NCBI RefSeq assembly: GCF_900107135.1
Contig: NZ_FNOV01000009.1
Span: forward strand, 188,046-252,045
Length of the DNA: 64,000 bases
Reading direction: 5' to 3'
Origin: Hymenobacter psychrophilus
GTDB lineage: Bacteria; Bacteroidota; Bacteroidia; Cytophagales; Hymenobacteraceae
Position 1 is the stretch's first letter. Every line of letters begins with the position of its first letter. Positions 7,314-16,166 of the stretch are shown here, in pieces. Position numbers and translations under genes: made by a program. The notes beneath the pieces are model-generated. The model saw only the letters and a list, made by a program, of their open reading frames with translations, did no database searches and was not told where the DNA came from.

Positions 7314-10300
7314 ATGCGCATTTCTACGTACGGCCTGTGTCTGGGCCTCTGGACCGGCAGCGCCGGTATGGCGCTGGCTCAGCAGCCTGCCACCTCTACC
7401 GCCGCCAACCGGCCCGTTACCACCCTCCCCACTGCTGCCCGGGCCACCGAACTGGCCGGACCGCTGTTTGAGAAGGGCGACTACGCCGGCGCCATCCGCG
7501 AGTATCTGCTGGTGCCTTCCTCCGACTCGGGCTACGTGAGCACGCTGGGCGACTTATCGGTGGCTTACCTGCGTAACAAGCAGTTTACGGAGGCCGCTGC
7601 CACCAGCCGGCGCGCCATTGCGTTGCGCCAGCACAGCGCCCAGCCCTACCTGGTGCTGGCCGATGCCGAGGAAAGCTTCAAGAATGAGGCCGCTGCCCTG
7701 CAGGCATATTCCGACGGGCTGCGGCGCTTTCCCTACAACCAGCCCCTGTACTTCAACCAGGGCGTGAGCCTGGACATGCTTAAGCGCCGGCCCGAGGCGC
7801 TGCTGAGCTGGCAGCGCAGTTTGGAGCTAAACCCGCTGCACGAAGCCACACACTACCAGCTGGCCTGGCTGGCCCTGGAACAGGGCCAGACGGCCCGCGC
7901 CCTTATCAGCCTGCTGACCTACCTGGCGCTGGAGCCCGGTGCCGAAAGCAGCTTGCAGGTGCTGTCGTTGGCCGAAAAGATTGCCGCTGGCGTGATGGAA
8001 GTCGAGGAGAAGGACCGCGAAAAGCCCTTCGTACCCAACCAGGCGTTTCAGGAACTCGACCTGTTGCTGACTTCCCGTGTAGCCCTGCGCAAAGAATACA
8101 CATCCAAGGTGAAATTTGATGCCAGCATCGTAAAGCAGGCGCAGCTGCTGATAGAGAAGTTTCCGGCGGCCGGCCCCAACGAAACCGACCTTTGGCTGCG
8201 CGCCTATGGCCCCATTGTGGAGGCCCTGCGCCGCGACGATAACCTGACGGCCTTCACCTACCTGATCCTGTATTCGGCCGATGACAAGCGGGCGGCTAAG
8301 TGGGTAGATGCCAACAAGAAAAAGGTGGCTCAAATGAGCGAAGCCGTCGGTAGCGCGCTGCTGAGCCTGCGCGCCCGGCAGCAGGTGGCCGGGCAGCCCG
8401 CCGGTACCTACCGCCCGGGCTGGTTTTCCGACGGCGACTTGGTGGCCATCGGCGAAGCCGACAACCAGAGCGGCACGCTGGCCAACCGCCGTGGCCCCTG
8501 GCTGACAATTGACGGAGCCGGCTGCGTGACGGAGGAAGGCACCTACGCGGCCGATAAGCCGGTGGGGCCCTGGCGCGAGTACCATGCCAACAGCCGCCTG
8601 CAGAAAGAGGTGAACTACACTGCCGAGGGTAAGTTCGACGGCCGCTACGTGGAGTATTTCAGCAATGGCGCGCGCATGGTGGAAGGCACTTACCAGGCCG
8701 GTGCCATTGTGGGCAAGGTGAACAAATACCACTACTGCGGTGCGCTGAGCGGGGTGGAACCCTACGAAAACGGCGACATCAATGGCGAAGCGCTGTACTA
8801 CTACCCCGACGGCAAGCTGCAGCGCCGGGCCATATACCGCTCCGATAAGCTGGAAGGCCCCTCTGTGAATTACTACCCCGATGGCAAGGTAGAAACCAAG
8901 TTCGGCTACGTGGCCGACCAGCGCCAGGGGCCGTTTGAGGTGTTTTACACCACCGGCCAGCTGGAGCGCAAGGGCGGCTACGAGCAGGGCGAGTTGCACG
9001 GCGACTACCAGGATTTCCACGCCAACGGGCAGCTGGCCAATTCCGGCCGCTACGACAAAGGCCGGCAGGTGGGCCGCTGGCAGACTTTTTACACCTCCGG
9101 CAAGCCCAGCGAAGACCGAAGCTTTGACCCCGCTACCGGCGAGCTGCAGGGTATTTACAAAGATTATGATGCCCAGGGCCGCCTCAGTACGGAGTTTAAT
9201 TACACGCAGGGCCGCGCAACCCGCATAACGTACTTTGATGCCGTAGGCAAGCCGCTTATTCAGAATGCAGTGGCTTCAAAGGGGCCGGCCAGCATCAAAG
9301 GGCAGTACCCCGATGGCAAACCGTGGGTAACCGGCTCTTATGTCGATGGCAAACTGAACGGCGAGTGGCGCTGGTACCGCCGCGACGGCAGCCTGAGCGC
9401 CGTGCGCCGCTACCAGCAGGGCAAGCAGGAAGGGGGCGAGGAGCTCTACACCAGCACCGGTCGCCTGCAGCAGCGCGCCAATTACCAGGCCGGTGTGCTG
9501 GAAGGTTTGTACGAGCAGTTTTTCGGCCACGGCCAGCTCCGGCGCACCGGCTACTACCAGGGCGGCGAACAGCGCGGTACCTGGCAGGAATACTATGCTA
9601 CGGGCCAGCTCAGCCAGGAATACAACCTGGATGGCGAAGATCTGCACGGCTACTCCCGCGACTACACGCCCGGCGGAAAGCTCACCCAGGAGCGGTGGCT
9701 GCAGTTCAACCGGCCTCTGAGTGTCGTTTCGTTCGATTCGACGGGGCAGGTGCTCGACCGCATCGCCATTGAGCCCGATACCAAGGCGCTGACGCTGCGC
9801 TACCCCGGCGGCCAGCCCCGCATTGCCAGCGGCTGGCTCTGTTACCAGTATCAGGGCGACGAAAAATGGCTGCTGCCCAACGGTAAAACCGAAATCAGCA
9901 CGACCTTGTACCAGGGCAAGCGCGAGGGGCTGTACCGCCGCTACCACCCCCTCACGGGCCAGCTGGTGGAGCAGGGCCAGTACCGCAACGGCCAGCCCGA
10001 GGGCGAGTGGATTACGTTTTTCCCTTCGGGCAAAGTGAACACCAAGGCGAGCTACCGCGCCGGCCAGCGCGAAGGGGAGGTGCAGGTGTTCTTTGAAAAC
10101 GGCCAGCCCGAGCGGGTAGACCATTACACCAACAACGAGCTCGACGGGTCGTTGCGCGTGTACAACATGAGCGGCGAGCTGCTGCTGGAGAAAATGTACG
10201 AAAACGGCGAGCTGCTCGGCTACCGTGGGCCCGGTGCGCCGGCCGGCACACTCCAGCCCGCCGGGGATATCAGCATCCGCTTCGCCAACGGTAAACCCGC

Positions 10301-10640
10301 GACCACCGAAACGTATCAGAAAGGGAAACTGACCGGACCGCGCACTTACTACTACAGCTCGGGCCAGGTATACCGCCGCCTCGAAAATAACGCCGACGGC
10401 CAGCTGCATGGCGCAGTAGTTACCTATTACCCCAGCGGTAAAGTGCAGGAAGAGGAGCCCTACCGTTTCGACGAACTGCACGGCCGCGCCCGCTACTTCC
10501 GGCCCGATGGCACCCTGGAACGCGAGGAAACCTACCGCTGCGGCGAGAAGGCCGGCCCTACGGTGTACTATGATGCGCAGGGCAAGAAGCCCCTGCGCAC
10601 CGATAACTACTGGAATACCTACCTCTATGGAAGCCGCTAA
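7314..10640 (+). CDS. TPR and YwqK/MORN-type repeat protein, exported
   Basis: About 1108 aa. Start set at the ATG at 7314, where a signal peptide begins (MRISTYGLCLGLW... ending ALAQQ); an earlier GTG at 7248 would add 22 residues without signal character. Residues about 50-230 are tetratricopeptide-like helices (YNQPLYFNQGVSLDMLKRRP). From about 390 to the end runs a long array of YwqK/MORN-like repeats, roughly 22-24 residues each, with the core G.Y..Y...G.L....Y..G...G (for example YYPDGKVETKFGYVADQRQG). Such arrays make long beta-hairpin rods; some Bacillus YwqK homologues act as toxin antidotes, but large exported Bacteroidota versions have no proven role. The stop overlaps the next start by 14 bases, so it is co-expressed with the DUF3857 gene. 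Confidence 0.88.
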   Translation: MRISTYGLCLGLWTGSAGMALAQQPATSTAANRPVTTLPTAARATELAGPLFEKGDYAGAIREYLLVPSSDSGYVSTLGDLSVAYLRNKQFTEAAATSRRAIALRQHSAQPYLVLADAEESFKNEAAALQAYSDGLRRFPYNQPLYFNQGVSLDMLKRRPEALLSWQRSLELNPLHEATHYQLAWLALEQGQTARALISLLTYLALEPGAESSLQVLSLAEKIAAGVMEVEEKDREKPFVPNQAFQELDLLLTSRVALRKEYTSKVKFDASIVKQAQLLIEKFPAAGPNETDLWLRAYGPIVEALRRDDNLTAFTYLILYSADDKRAAKWVDANKKKVAQMSEAVGSALLSLRARQQVAGQPAGTYRPGWFSDGDLVAIGEADNQSGTLANRRGPWLTIDGAGCVTEEGTYAADKPVGPWREYHANSRLQKEVNYTAEGKFDGRYVEYFSNGARMVEGTYQAGAIVGKVNKYHYCGALSGVEPYENGDINGEALYYYPDGKLQRRAIYRSDKLEGPSVNYYPDGKVETKFGYVADQRQGPFEVFYTTGQLERKGGYEQGELHGDYQDFHANGQLANSGRYDKGRQVGRWQTFYTSGKPSEDRSFDPATGELQGIYKDYDAQGRLSTEFNYTQGRATRITYFDAVGKPLIQNAVASKGPASIKGQYPDGKPWVTGSYVDGKLNGEWRWYRRDGSLSAVRRYQQGKQEGGEELYTSTGRLQQRANYQAGVLEGLYEQFFGHGQLRRTGYYQGGEQRGTWQEYYATGQLSQEYNLDGEDLHGYSRDYTPGGKLTQERWLQFNRPLSVVSFDSTGQVLDRIAIEPDTKALTLRYPGGQPRIASGWLCYQYQGDEKWLLPNGKTEISTTLYQGKREGLYRRYHPLTGQLVEQGQYRNGQPEGEWITFFPSGKVNTKASYRAGQREGEVQVFFENGQPERVDHYTNNELDGSLRVYNMSGELLLEKMYENGELLGYRGPGAPAGTLQPAGDISIRFANGKPATTETYQKGKLTGPRTYYYSSGQVYRRLENNADGQLHGAVVTYYPSGKVQEEEPYRFDELHGRARYFRPDGTLEREETYRCGEKAGPTVYYDAQGKKPLRTDNYWNTYLYGSR

Positions 10641-12582
10641 AACGAGCCGCCGCACCCCGGCGTTCTGGCTGCTGCTACTGCTGAGTCTGCCAGCGTGGGC
10701 CCAGAATCCGGGGGCGCAGCTGGCCCAGCTCCGGCAGCAGTACCCCGCCGAAAAAGCCGTGTTCCTCGACTACCGGCAGGAGCTGACGGTGGAGGTAAAA
10801 GGCGACTCGGTGCAGGTGCTGGCCCGCCACCACTACGACATGCTGCATCTGGGGCCGCAGTCGGCCATGTACGCGCCCGACCAGGTCTACAGCTCCCATT
10901 TCAACCGCCTCCAGAGTATTGAGGCCCGCACGCTGGTGCCCGCCGGCAACGGCTACAAGGCCATCAAGGTCACCGAGTTCAAGGACCGGTTTGATATCCG
11001 GCCGGGCATTTTCTTTGATGATGTGCGGGTAGTGAAGTTCGGCTACCCGGCCGTGGTGCCCGGCGTGCGCACCGTGTCCGATTATACCGTGCGCCACTCC
11101 GACGCCCGGTTTCTGCTGCCCTTCCAGTTTGCCAGCCACGTGCCCATGCTGCACGCCGAGCTCGTCATTACGGCCCCGCGCACAGTGCGCCTCAACACCA
11201 AGCAGTTCAACATTCCGGCCGGTAAAGTCACCTACACCCGCCAGGAGAAGGGCGCTAACGTGATTCACCGCTGGGCCGCCGACAACCTGCCGGCCATGCC
11301 CAACGAAACGGATGGGCCCGAGCTGCTATACTACCTGCCCCACCTGGTGTATTTTGTGGAGGAAGCGCAGGTAAACGGGCAGCCGCGCCGGCTGCTGGGC
11401 GGCGTGCCCGAGCTGTATAACCTGTACGCGGGCTTCGTGAAAAACCTCGACAAACAGGAAAGCCCGGCCCTGCGCCAGGTCGTGGACTCACTCACGGCTG
11501 GGGCGCGCACCGAGCCCGAAAAGGTGGCCCGCATCTACTACTGGGTGCAGGACCACGTGCGCTACATCGCCTTCGAAAACGGCCTGCGCGGCTTTATTCC
11601 GCACGATGCCGGCCGGGTGTACGCCAGCCGCTACGGCGACTGCAAGGACATGGCCAACCTGCTCCACGAGATGCTGCGGCTGGCCGGTGTGAAATCATAC
11701 CGCACCTGGATTGGCACCCGCGACCTGCCCTACCGCTACGCCGATTTGGCCACGCCCGGCGTCGATAACCACATGATTACCACCTACGAGCCCCGCCCCG
11801 GCCAGTACGTGTTTCTCGATGCCACCAGCAAGTACACGCCCTACGGTATGCCTTCATCCATGATTCAGGGCAAGGATGCGCTGCTGGCGCTCGATGGCGA
11901 GCACAGCCGGGTGGTGCCCGTGCCCGTAATGGCGCGCCAGCGCAGCCGCACCGTCGATAGCTCGGTGGTGGTGCTCGATGGGGCCGCCGGCCTGCGCGGC
12001 CGCGGCCAGCTGCAACTGAGCGGCTATGCCAAAGTCAACCAGAGCTACGCCCTCGACGGCCTCAACCCCGCCGAGGAAGCCAAGGTGGTGAAAGGCCTGC
12101 TGGAGCGCGGCAACAACAAGTTCTTTATCGACCAGTACGCCGTGCATAGCCTCGACGCCCGCGACCAGCCCCTGACCGTGGACTACGACTACCGCCTGCA
12201 GGACTACGTGCAGCGGCTCGACGATGAGGTGTACGTCAACCTCAACCTCGACCAGCGCTACGCCGCCGACCGCCTCGACCCCGCCAAGCGCACCCTGGCC
12301 CGCGTCAACGACTACCACCAGACCAACTTGTTCCGCACCGAGTTCGAGGTGCCCGAGGGCTACGAGGTGGCCTACCTGCCGCCCAACGCCGAGGGCCGCG
12401 CCGATATGCTGGGCTTCACTATCCGCTACTCGCGGCAGGGCAATAAAATCATTCAGCAGAAGGAAATCTACGTGGATTACCTGCTGCTGGAGCCCGCTCG
12501 TTTCAGCCAGTGGAACACTGTGGTCGACCAGCTCAACGCCGCTTACCGCGACGCCATCATCCTCAAGCGCAAAAAGGCTTGA
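10627..12582 (+). CDS. DUF3857 domain protein with active transglutaminase-like domain
   Basis: 651 aa from the ATG at 10627, which gives a signal peptide (PAFWLLLLLSLPAWAQ); longer upstream reading lies inside the previous gene and is rejected. Residues about 55-230 are the DUF3857 beta domain. The transglutaminase-like core follows (about 290-410) with a complete triad by position: Cys339 in YGDCKDMANLL, His382 in VDNHMI, Asp398 in VFLDATSKY. The C-terminal part is a further beta domain. Expected to sit in the periplasm and act on peptide or isopeptide bonds; the substrate is unknown. It overlaps the YwqK-repeat gene and is followed by a related protein with a degenerate triad. Confidence 0.9.
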   Translation: MEAAKTSRRTPAFWLLLLLSLPAWAQNPGAQLAQLRQQYPAEKAVFLDYRQELTVEVKGDSVQVLARHHYDMLHLGPQSAMYAPDQVYSSHFNRLQSIEARTLVPAGNGYKAIKVTEFKDRFDIRPGIFFDDVRVVKFGYPAVVPGVRTVSDYTVRHSDARFLLPFQFASHVPMLHAELVITAPRTVRLNTKQFNIPAGKVTYTRQEKGANVIHRWAADNLPAMPNETDGPELLYYLPHLVYFVEEAQVNGQPRRLLGGVPELYNLYAGFVKNLDKQESPALRQVVDSLTAGARTEPEKVARIYYWVQDHVRYIAFENGLRGFIPHDAGRVYASRYGDCKDMANLLHEMLRLAGVKSYRTWIGTRDLPYRYADLATPGVDNHMITTYEPRPGQYVFLDATSKYTPYGMPSSMIQGKDALLALDGEHSRVVPVPVMARQRSRTVDSSVVVLDGAAGLRGRGQLQLSGYAKVNQSYALDGLNPAEEAKVVKGLLERGNNKFFIDQYAVHSLDARDQPLTVDYDYRLQDYVQRLDDEVYVNLNLDQRYAADRLDPAKRTLARVNDYHQTNLFRTEFEVPEGYEVAYLPPNAEGRADMLGFTIRYSRQGNKIIQQKEIYVDYLLLEPARFSQWNTVVDQLNAAYRDAIILKRKKA

Positions 12583-12608
12583 TTTCAGTTGCCAGCTACC
12601 CCCAGTAG

Positions 12609-12678
12609 TCCCAGGGCTAAAGCCCTGGGCTACGGAACTAAATGAACCGCTAAATAGCCCAGGGCTTTAGCCCTGGGA
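12609..12678. repeat. REP-like compound palindrome between the two DUF3857 genes
   Basis: Two 24-base arms (12609-12632 and 12655-12678) are perfect reverse complements around a 22-base spacer. Each arm is itself nearly palindromic (CCCAGGGCTAAAGCCCTGGG). This GGGCTTTAGCCC-type element resembles dispersed intergenic repeats found in many bacterial genomes. It lies in the 135-base gap after the first DUF3857 gene and could stabilise or end the upstream transcript. Confidence 0.85.
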
Positions 12679-12717
12679 ACCAGGTTCGGCATAGAACCAT
12701 TTTCCATTTCCCTCTTC

Positions 12718-14697
12718 GTGAAGAACCTGTATAGCCCCGCCAGCCGCTTGCTGGCACTGGTACTGGCGCTGCTGCTCCTGCCTGCGCTCCTGCACGCGCA
12801 GGCCCTGCCCGCCGCCCTCACCCACGCCCGCTACGACTGGGAGGCCAGGCGCAAACCCGCCACCCTTACGGCTGCCGAGGCCCAGCAGCCCGCCGTGGTG
12901 CTGCGCGACTTCCGGGCCGAAGAGCTGGCCCTCGATGCCCGGCAGGAATTGCGCCTGTACTCGGTCGACCACCGCATCGTGCGCGTGAACTCCTCCGATG
13001 GTATCGAGCGGTTCAACAAAATTTACCTGCCCGCGCAGGAAAACGGCCGCATTGTGCAGCTTAAGGCCCGCACCATTAGCCCCCGGGGCGTAATTGTGGA
13101 TGTGGCTGAGAGCAATATGAAGGAGCTCAAGGATGAAGATGGCGGCCGCGGTTTCAAGGTATTTGCGGTGGATGGCGTGGAGAAGGGCAGTGAAATCGAG
13201 TACCTGTTTGTCCGCGAGCGGCCCGCGCAGTATTTCGGCCGCATTTATCTGCAAAGCGAAGCGCCGGTGCGCGACCTGCGGGTAGAGCTCATCACGCCCG
13301 AAAACCTGACCTTCGAAATGTACCGCTACCCCGGCGGCCTGCTGCCCGACACCGTTCGCAACGGTAAGCGCGTTATCGGTCTTTCGCTGCGCAACGTGCC
13401 GGCGCTACGCGAGGAGGGCTTTGCCAACGCCGCTGCCCAACGCCAGCGCCTGGAGTACAAGCTGGCCTACAGCGCCAGCCAGGGCCGCCAGCGCGCCTTC
13501 ACCTGGGCCGATGCCAGCCGTTACCTCTACGAGCGGGTTTACCAGTGGAATAAAGACGAGTTGAAAGCCGTGGATAAACTGCTGAAGCAACTGAAGCTAC
13601 CGGCCAATCAGCCGCTGCCAGCCCTGGAAAACTACCTCAAAACCAACCTGCAGCTGGGGGCCGAAAGTGGCCCCGAAAAGCTGACGGATGTGCTGGCCGC
13701 CCGCGCCGCCTCCGAAATGGGGTCCGCCCGCTTGTTTGCGGCAGTGCTGAGTCGGCTCAATATTGCCAATGAGCTGGTGATGACCACCGACCGCACCGAA
13801 ACGCCCTTTGATGAGGCCTTCGACACCTGGAATTACATCGAGCATCCGGCGTTCTACCTGCCCGCTACCAAACAGTGGCTGGCCCCCGGCCGGGCCGATT
13901 ACCGCCTGCCCCTGATTCCGGCCGAGTGGACGGCCAACAAAGGGCTGTTTGTGCGCCGCGTGCAGCTGGGTACCACCGAAACGGCCGTGGGCACCATCGG
14001 CGACATCCCGACCACCATTGCCGACCAGAGCCCGAACGACCTCGACATTAGTGTGCAGTTCGCGCCCAGCCTCGACAAGAGTACCGTCATTATTCGCGAA
14101 ACCCTGGGGGGCTACTCGGCGCAACCCATCCAGCCCTTTCTGGCCTTCGTACCCGACGATAAGCGGCAGGAAGTACTGGAAGGCATCATCAAAAGCAATG
14201 TGCCCGATGGGGTTTTCCAAAAAATAACCGTGACGAATGGTGAAAGTGGCCTGAACCCGCTGGAAAAGCCGTTTATCGTGGATGCTACCCTGGAGTCGGT
14301 GGCGCTGCTCGACCGGGCCGGCCCTAAGTATCTGTTCAAAATTGGAACGCTGCTGGGGCCCCAGTCGGAGCTGTACCAGAGCGAAGAACGGCAGTACGAT
14401 GTGGAAAACGAGTTCAACCGCCGCTACAACCGCACCATCACGTTCACGCTGCCGCCCGGCTACCAGGTACGCAACCTCGCCGATTTGAACATGGACGTGC
14501 AGGCCGGCCCGACTGCCGCCGGCCCCGAGTTCCTGTTCAAATCGGGCTACGCGCAGCAGGGCCAGCAGGTCACCGTCACCATTCGCGAGTACTACCGCCA
14601 GGTTTATTGGCCCAAAGCCGATTTTCAGCCTTTCCGCAACGTGGTGAATGCGGCGGCCAATTTCAACAAAGTCGTGCTGGTGCTCGAAAAGAAGTAG
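12718..14697 (+). CDS. DUF3857 domain protein with degenerate transglutaminase core
   Basis: 659 aa, starting with GTG at 12718 and a clear signal peptide (LLALVLALLLLPALLHAQ). It is a divergent paralogue of the preceding gene: an N-terminal DUF3857 region (about 50-250), then a transglutaminase-like segment. Aligning by eye, the catalytic positions are lost: the GDCKD motif is GSARL (Ala337), the His is Tyr373 in WNYIEH, and the Asp is Ala389 in QWLAPG; the Tyr-Ala spacing of 16 matches the His-Asp spacing of the active neighbour. It is therefore probably a non-enzymatic binding or regulatory partner. The REP-like palindrome separates the two genes but they may still be transcribed together. 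Confidence 0.87.
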   Translation: MKNLYSPASRLLALVLALLLLPALLHAQALPAALTHARYDWEARRKPATLTAAEAQQPAVVLRDFRAEELALDARQELRLYSVDHRIVRVNSSDGIERFNKIYLPAQENGRIVQLKARTISPRGVIVDVAESNMKELKDEDGGRGFKVFAVDGVEKGSEIEYLFVRERPAQYFGRIYLQSEAPVRDLRVELITPENLTFEMYRYPGGLLPDTVRNGKRVIGLSLRNVPALREEGFANAAAQRQRLEYKLAYSASQGRQRAFTWADASRYLYERVYQWNKDELKAVDKLLKQLKLPANQPLPALENYLKTNLQLGAESGPEKLTDVLAARAASEMGSARLFAAVLSRLNIANELVMTTDRTETPFDEAFDTWNYIEHPAFYLPATKQWLAPGRADYRLPLIPAEWTANKGLFVRRVQLGTTETAVGTIGDIPTTIADQSPNDLDISVQFAPSLDKSTVIIRETLGGYSAQPIQPFLAFVPDDKRQEVLEGIIKSNVPDGVFQKITVTNGESGLNPLEKPFIVDATLESVALLDRAGPKYLFKIGTLLGPQSELYQSEERQYDVENEFNRRYNRTITFTLPPGYQVRNLADLNMDVQAGPTAAGPEFLFKSGYAQQGQQVTVTIREYYRQVYWPKADFQPFRNVVNAAANFNKVVLVLEKK

Positions 14698-14708
14698 TTG
14701 AAAAGTTA

Positions 14709-14741
14709 ACCGTCATTCAGAGCGTAGCGAAGAATGACGGT
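14709..14741 (+). terminator. Hairpin terminator after the second DUF3857 gene
   Basis: 10-bp stem ACCGTCATTC with its complement, 11 bases after the stop. The sequence is a short member of the GTCATTC hairpin family found at several other gene ends here. Confidence 0.65.
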
Positions 14742-14787
14742 CTTCGTCAAAAAGAGTAGCTTCCCCACTTTCACAACCTCCCTGCTT

Positions 14788-15348
14788 ATGTCCCGACTGC
14801 TGCTGGCGGCCCTGTTGCTTGCCACCACCGCTGCCGTTGCGCAAACTACTCCCGCCGCTATGCCCGTTACCTCTGCTGCTGCTGCTGTTTCGTCGCCGTT
14901 GCGCACGTATGCCCTGCGGCTGCGGCCGGGACAGGATTTGCGGCGCGAGCTGCTGGCCTTCGCGCAGGTCCATAATCTGCGGGCCGCCTGCATCCTGACG
15001 GGGGTTGGCAGCCTAACGACGACCACCCTCCGGCTGGCCAACCAGGAGGGCCCTACGGTGTACCAGGGGCACTTTGAAATCGTGTCGCTGGTCGGTACGC
15101 TCTCCGTCAATGGCAGCCACCTGCACCTGTCCGTAGCCGACTCGACGGGCCGCACATTGGGTGGGCATCTGCTCGATGGCAACAGTATCTACACCACCGC
15201 CGAGCTGGTTATCGGTGAGCTGCCGGCCCTGGATTTCCGGCGCGAAACCGACCCCACCTTTGGTTACCAGGAGTTGGTAGTGCGGCCGGCTGCTTCGGAA
15301 GCTGCCCCCAGCAAGGCACCTGCCCCGGTTCGTAACCGTAAGAAATAG
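14788..15348 (+). CDS. Exported PCC/DUF296 domain protein
   Basis: 186 aa from the ATG at 14788, which begins a signal peptide (MSRLLLAALLLATTAAVAQ); the longer frame starting at 14734 runs through the preceding hairpin. Residues about 35-165 match the PCC (plants and prokaryotes conserved, DUF296) domain: LRPGQDLRRELLAFAQ, ILTGVGSLTTTTLRLA, the metal-ligand pattern GSHLHLSVAD and the GGHLLDG loop. Cytoplasmic PCC proteins are linked to DNA binding in plants, but the exported bacterial versions have no settled function. The predicted export argues against a DNA-binding role. Confidence 0.82.
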   Translation: MSRLLLAALLLATTAAVAQTTPAAMPVTSAAAAVSSPLRTYALRLRPGQDLRRELLAFAQVHNLRAACILTGVGSLTTTTLRLANQEGPTVYQGHFEIVSLVGTLSVNGSHLHLSVADSTGRTLGGHLLDGNSIYTTAELVIGELPALDFRRETDPTFGYQELVVRPAASEAAPSKAPAPVRNRKK

Positions 15349-15480
15349 CTCTTCCGGCTCAAAGCAGGGGCAACTACTTGAACGCTGGCTTCTTGCCGGG
15401 CGATGGTTATGTGGGTAGCCGGTTGCTTAATTAGTCGGCATGACGAGTAATTTTCGTTTCTTGTAGAAAACCCATTCGCC

Positions 15481-15996
15481 ATGCCCGACCACCCCGCAGC
15501 CGTTGCCGCGCCCGATGCTGCCCGCCTGGAGAAATTCCGCCGCGACATCAGCAACCCGCTCAAGCTGAAGCTATTTATGCTGCGCAAGCTGCCGATGGCC
15601 TACCTGGCCGGCCTGCGCGTGGCCGAAGTACAGCCAACGCACTGCACCATCACGGTGCCCTACAAGTACCTGACGCAGAATCCGTTCCGGAGTATCTACT
15701 TTGCCTGCCTGAGCATGGCCGCCGAAATGGCCAGTGGCCTATTGGCCATGATGCACGTACAGAGCGGCGCGCCGGTTTCCATGCTAGTCGTGGGCCTGGA
15801 GGCCGATTTCACCAAGAAAGCGGTGGGCCTCATCCGCTTCACCTGCCCCGACGGGGCGGCCATCGGCCAGGCCGTGGCCGAGAGCCGGGCCACCGGCGAG
15901 GGCCGCACCGTGCTGGCCACCAGCACCGGCCTCGACGAAACCGGCGACACGGTAGCCGTATTCCGGATTACGTGGTCGTTCCGGGCGAAGCGGTGA
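15481..15996 (+). CDS. DUF4442 (hotdog-fold thioesterase-like) protein
   Basis: 171 aa, cytoplasmic, no signal peptide. The layout fits DUF4442, a branch of the hotdog-fold thioesterase superfamily: an N-terminal helix (LKLKLFMLRKLPMAYLAGLRV), a first strand THCTITVPYKYLTQNPFRSIYFACLSMAAEM holding the long central helix, and late strands LIRFTCPD and DTVAVFRITWSF. The likely substrate would be an acyl-thioester, but no catalytic residue can be assigned with confidence. It is convergent with the diadenylate-cyclase-like gene and the two share a very long hairpin. Family call is moderate to good. Confidence 0.78.
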   Translation: MPDHPAAVAAPDAARLEKFRRDISNPLKLKLFMLRKLPMAYLAGLRVAEVQPTHCTITVPYKYLTQNPFRSIYFACLSMAAEMASGLLAMMHVQSGAPVSMLVVGLEADFTKKAVGLIRFTCPDGAAIGQAVAESRATGEGRTVLATSTGLDETGDTVAVFRITWSFRAKR

Positions 15997-16000
15997 ATGG

Positions 16001-16166
16001 TAGTGAATAGTGAACAGTGGGGAACGAAACCGGCTGTCATCCTAAGCGGAGCGAAGGACCTTATCACGTATAAACTACCGTAACAACGACTCGTTTTAGC
16101 GTAACAAGGTCCTTCGCTTCGCTCGGGATGACAGCCGGTTTCGTCCCCACTGTTCACTATTCACTA
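16001..16166. terminator. Long imperfect inverted repeat, bidirectional terminator
   Basis: Arms of about 60 bases (16001-16062 and 16105-16166) pair almost completely and include the CTGTCATCC / GGATGACAG core. It lies between two convergent genes and runs into the last codons of the minus-strand gene, so its right arm supplies that gene's stop codon. Confidence 0.8.
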
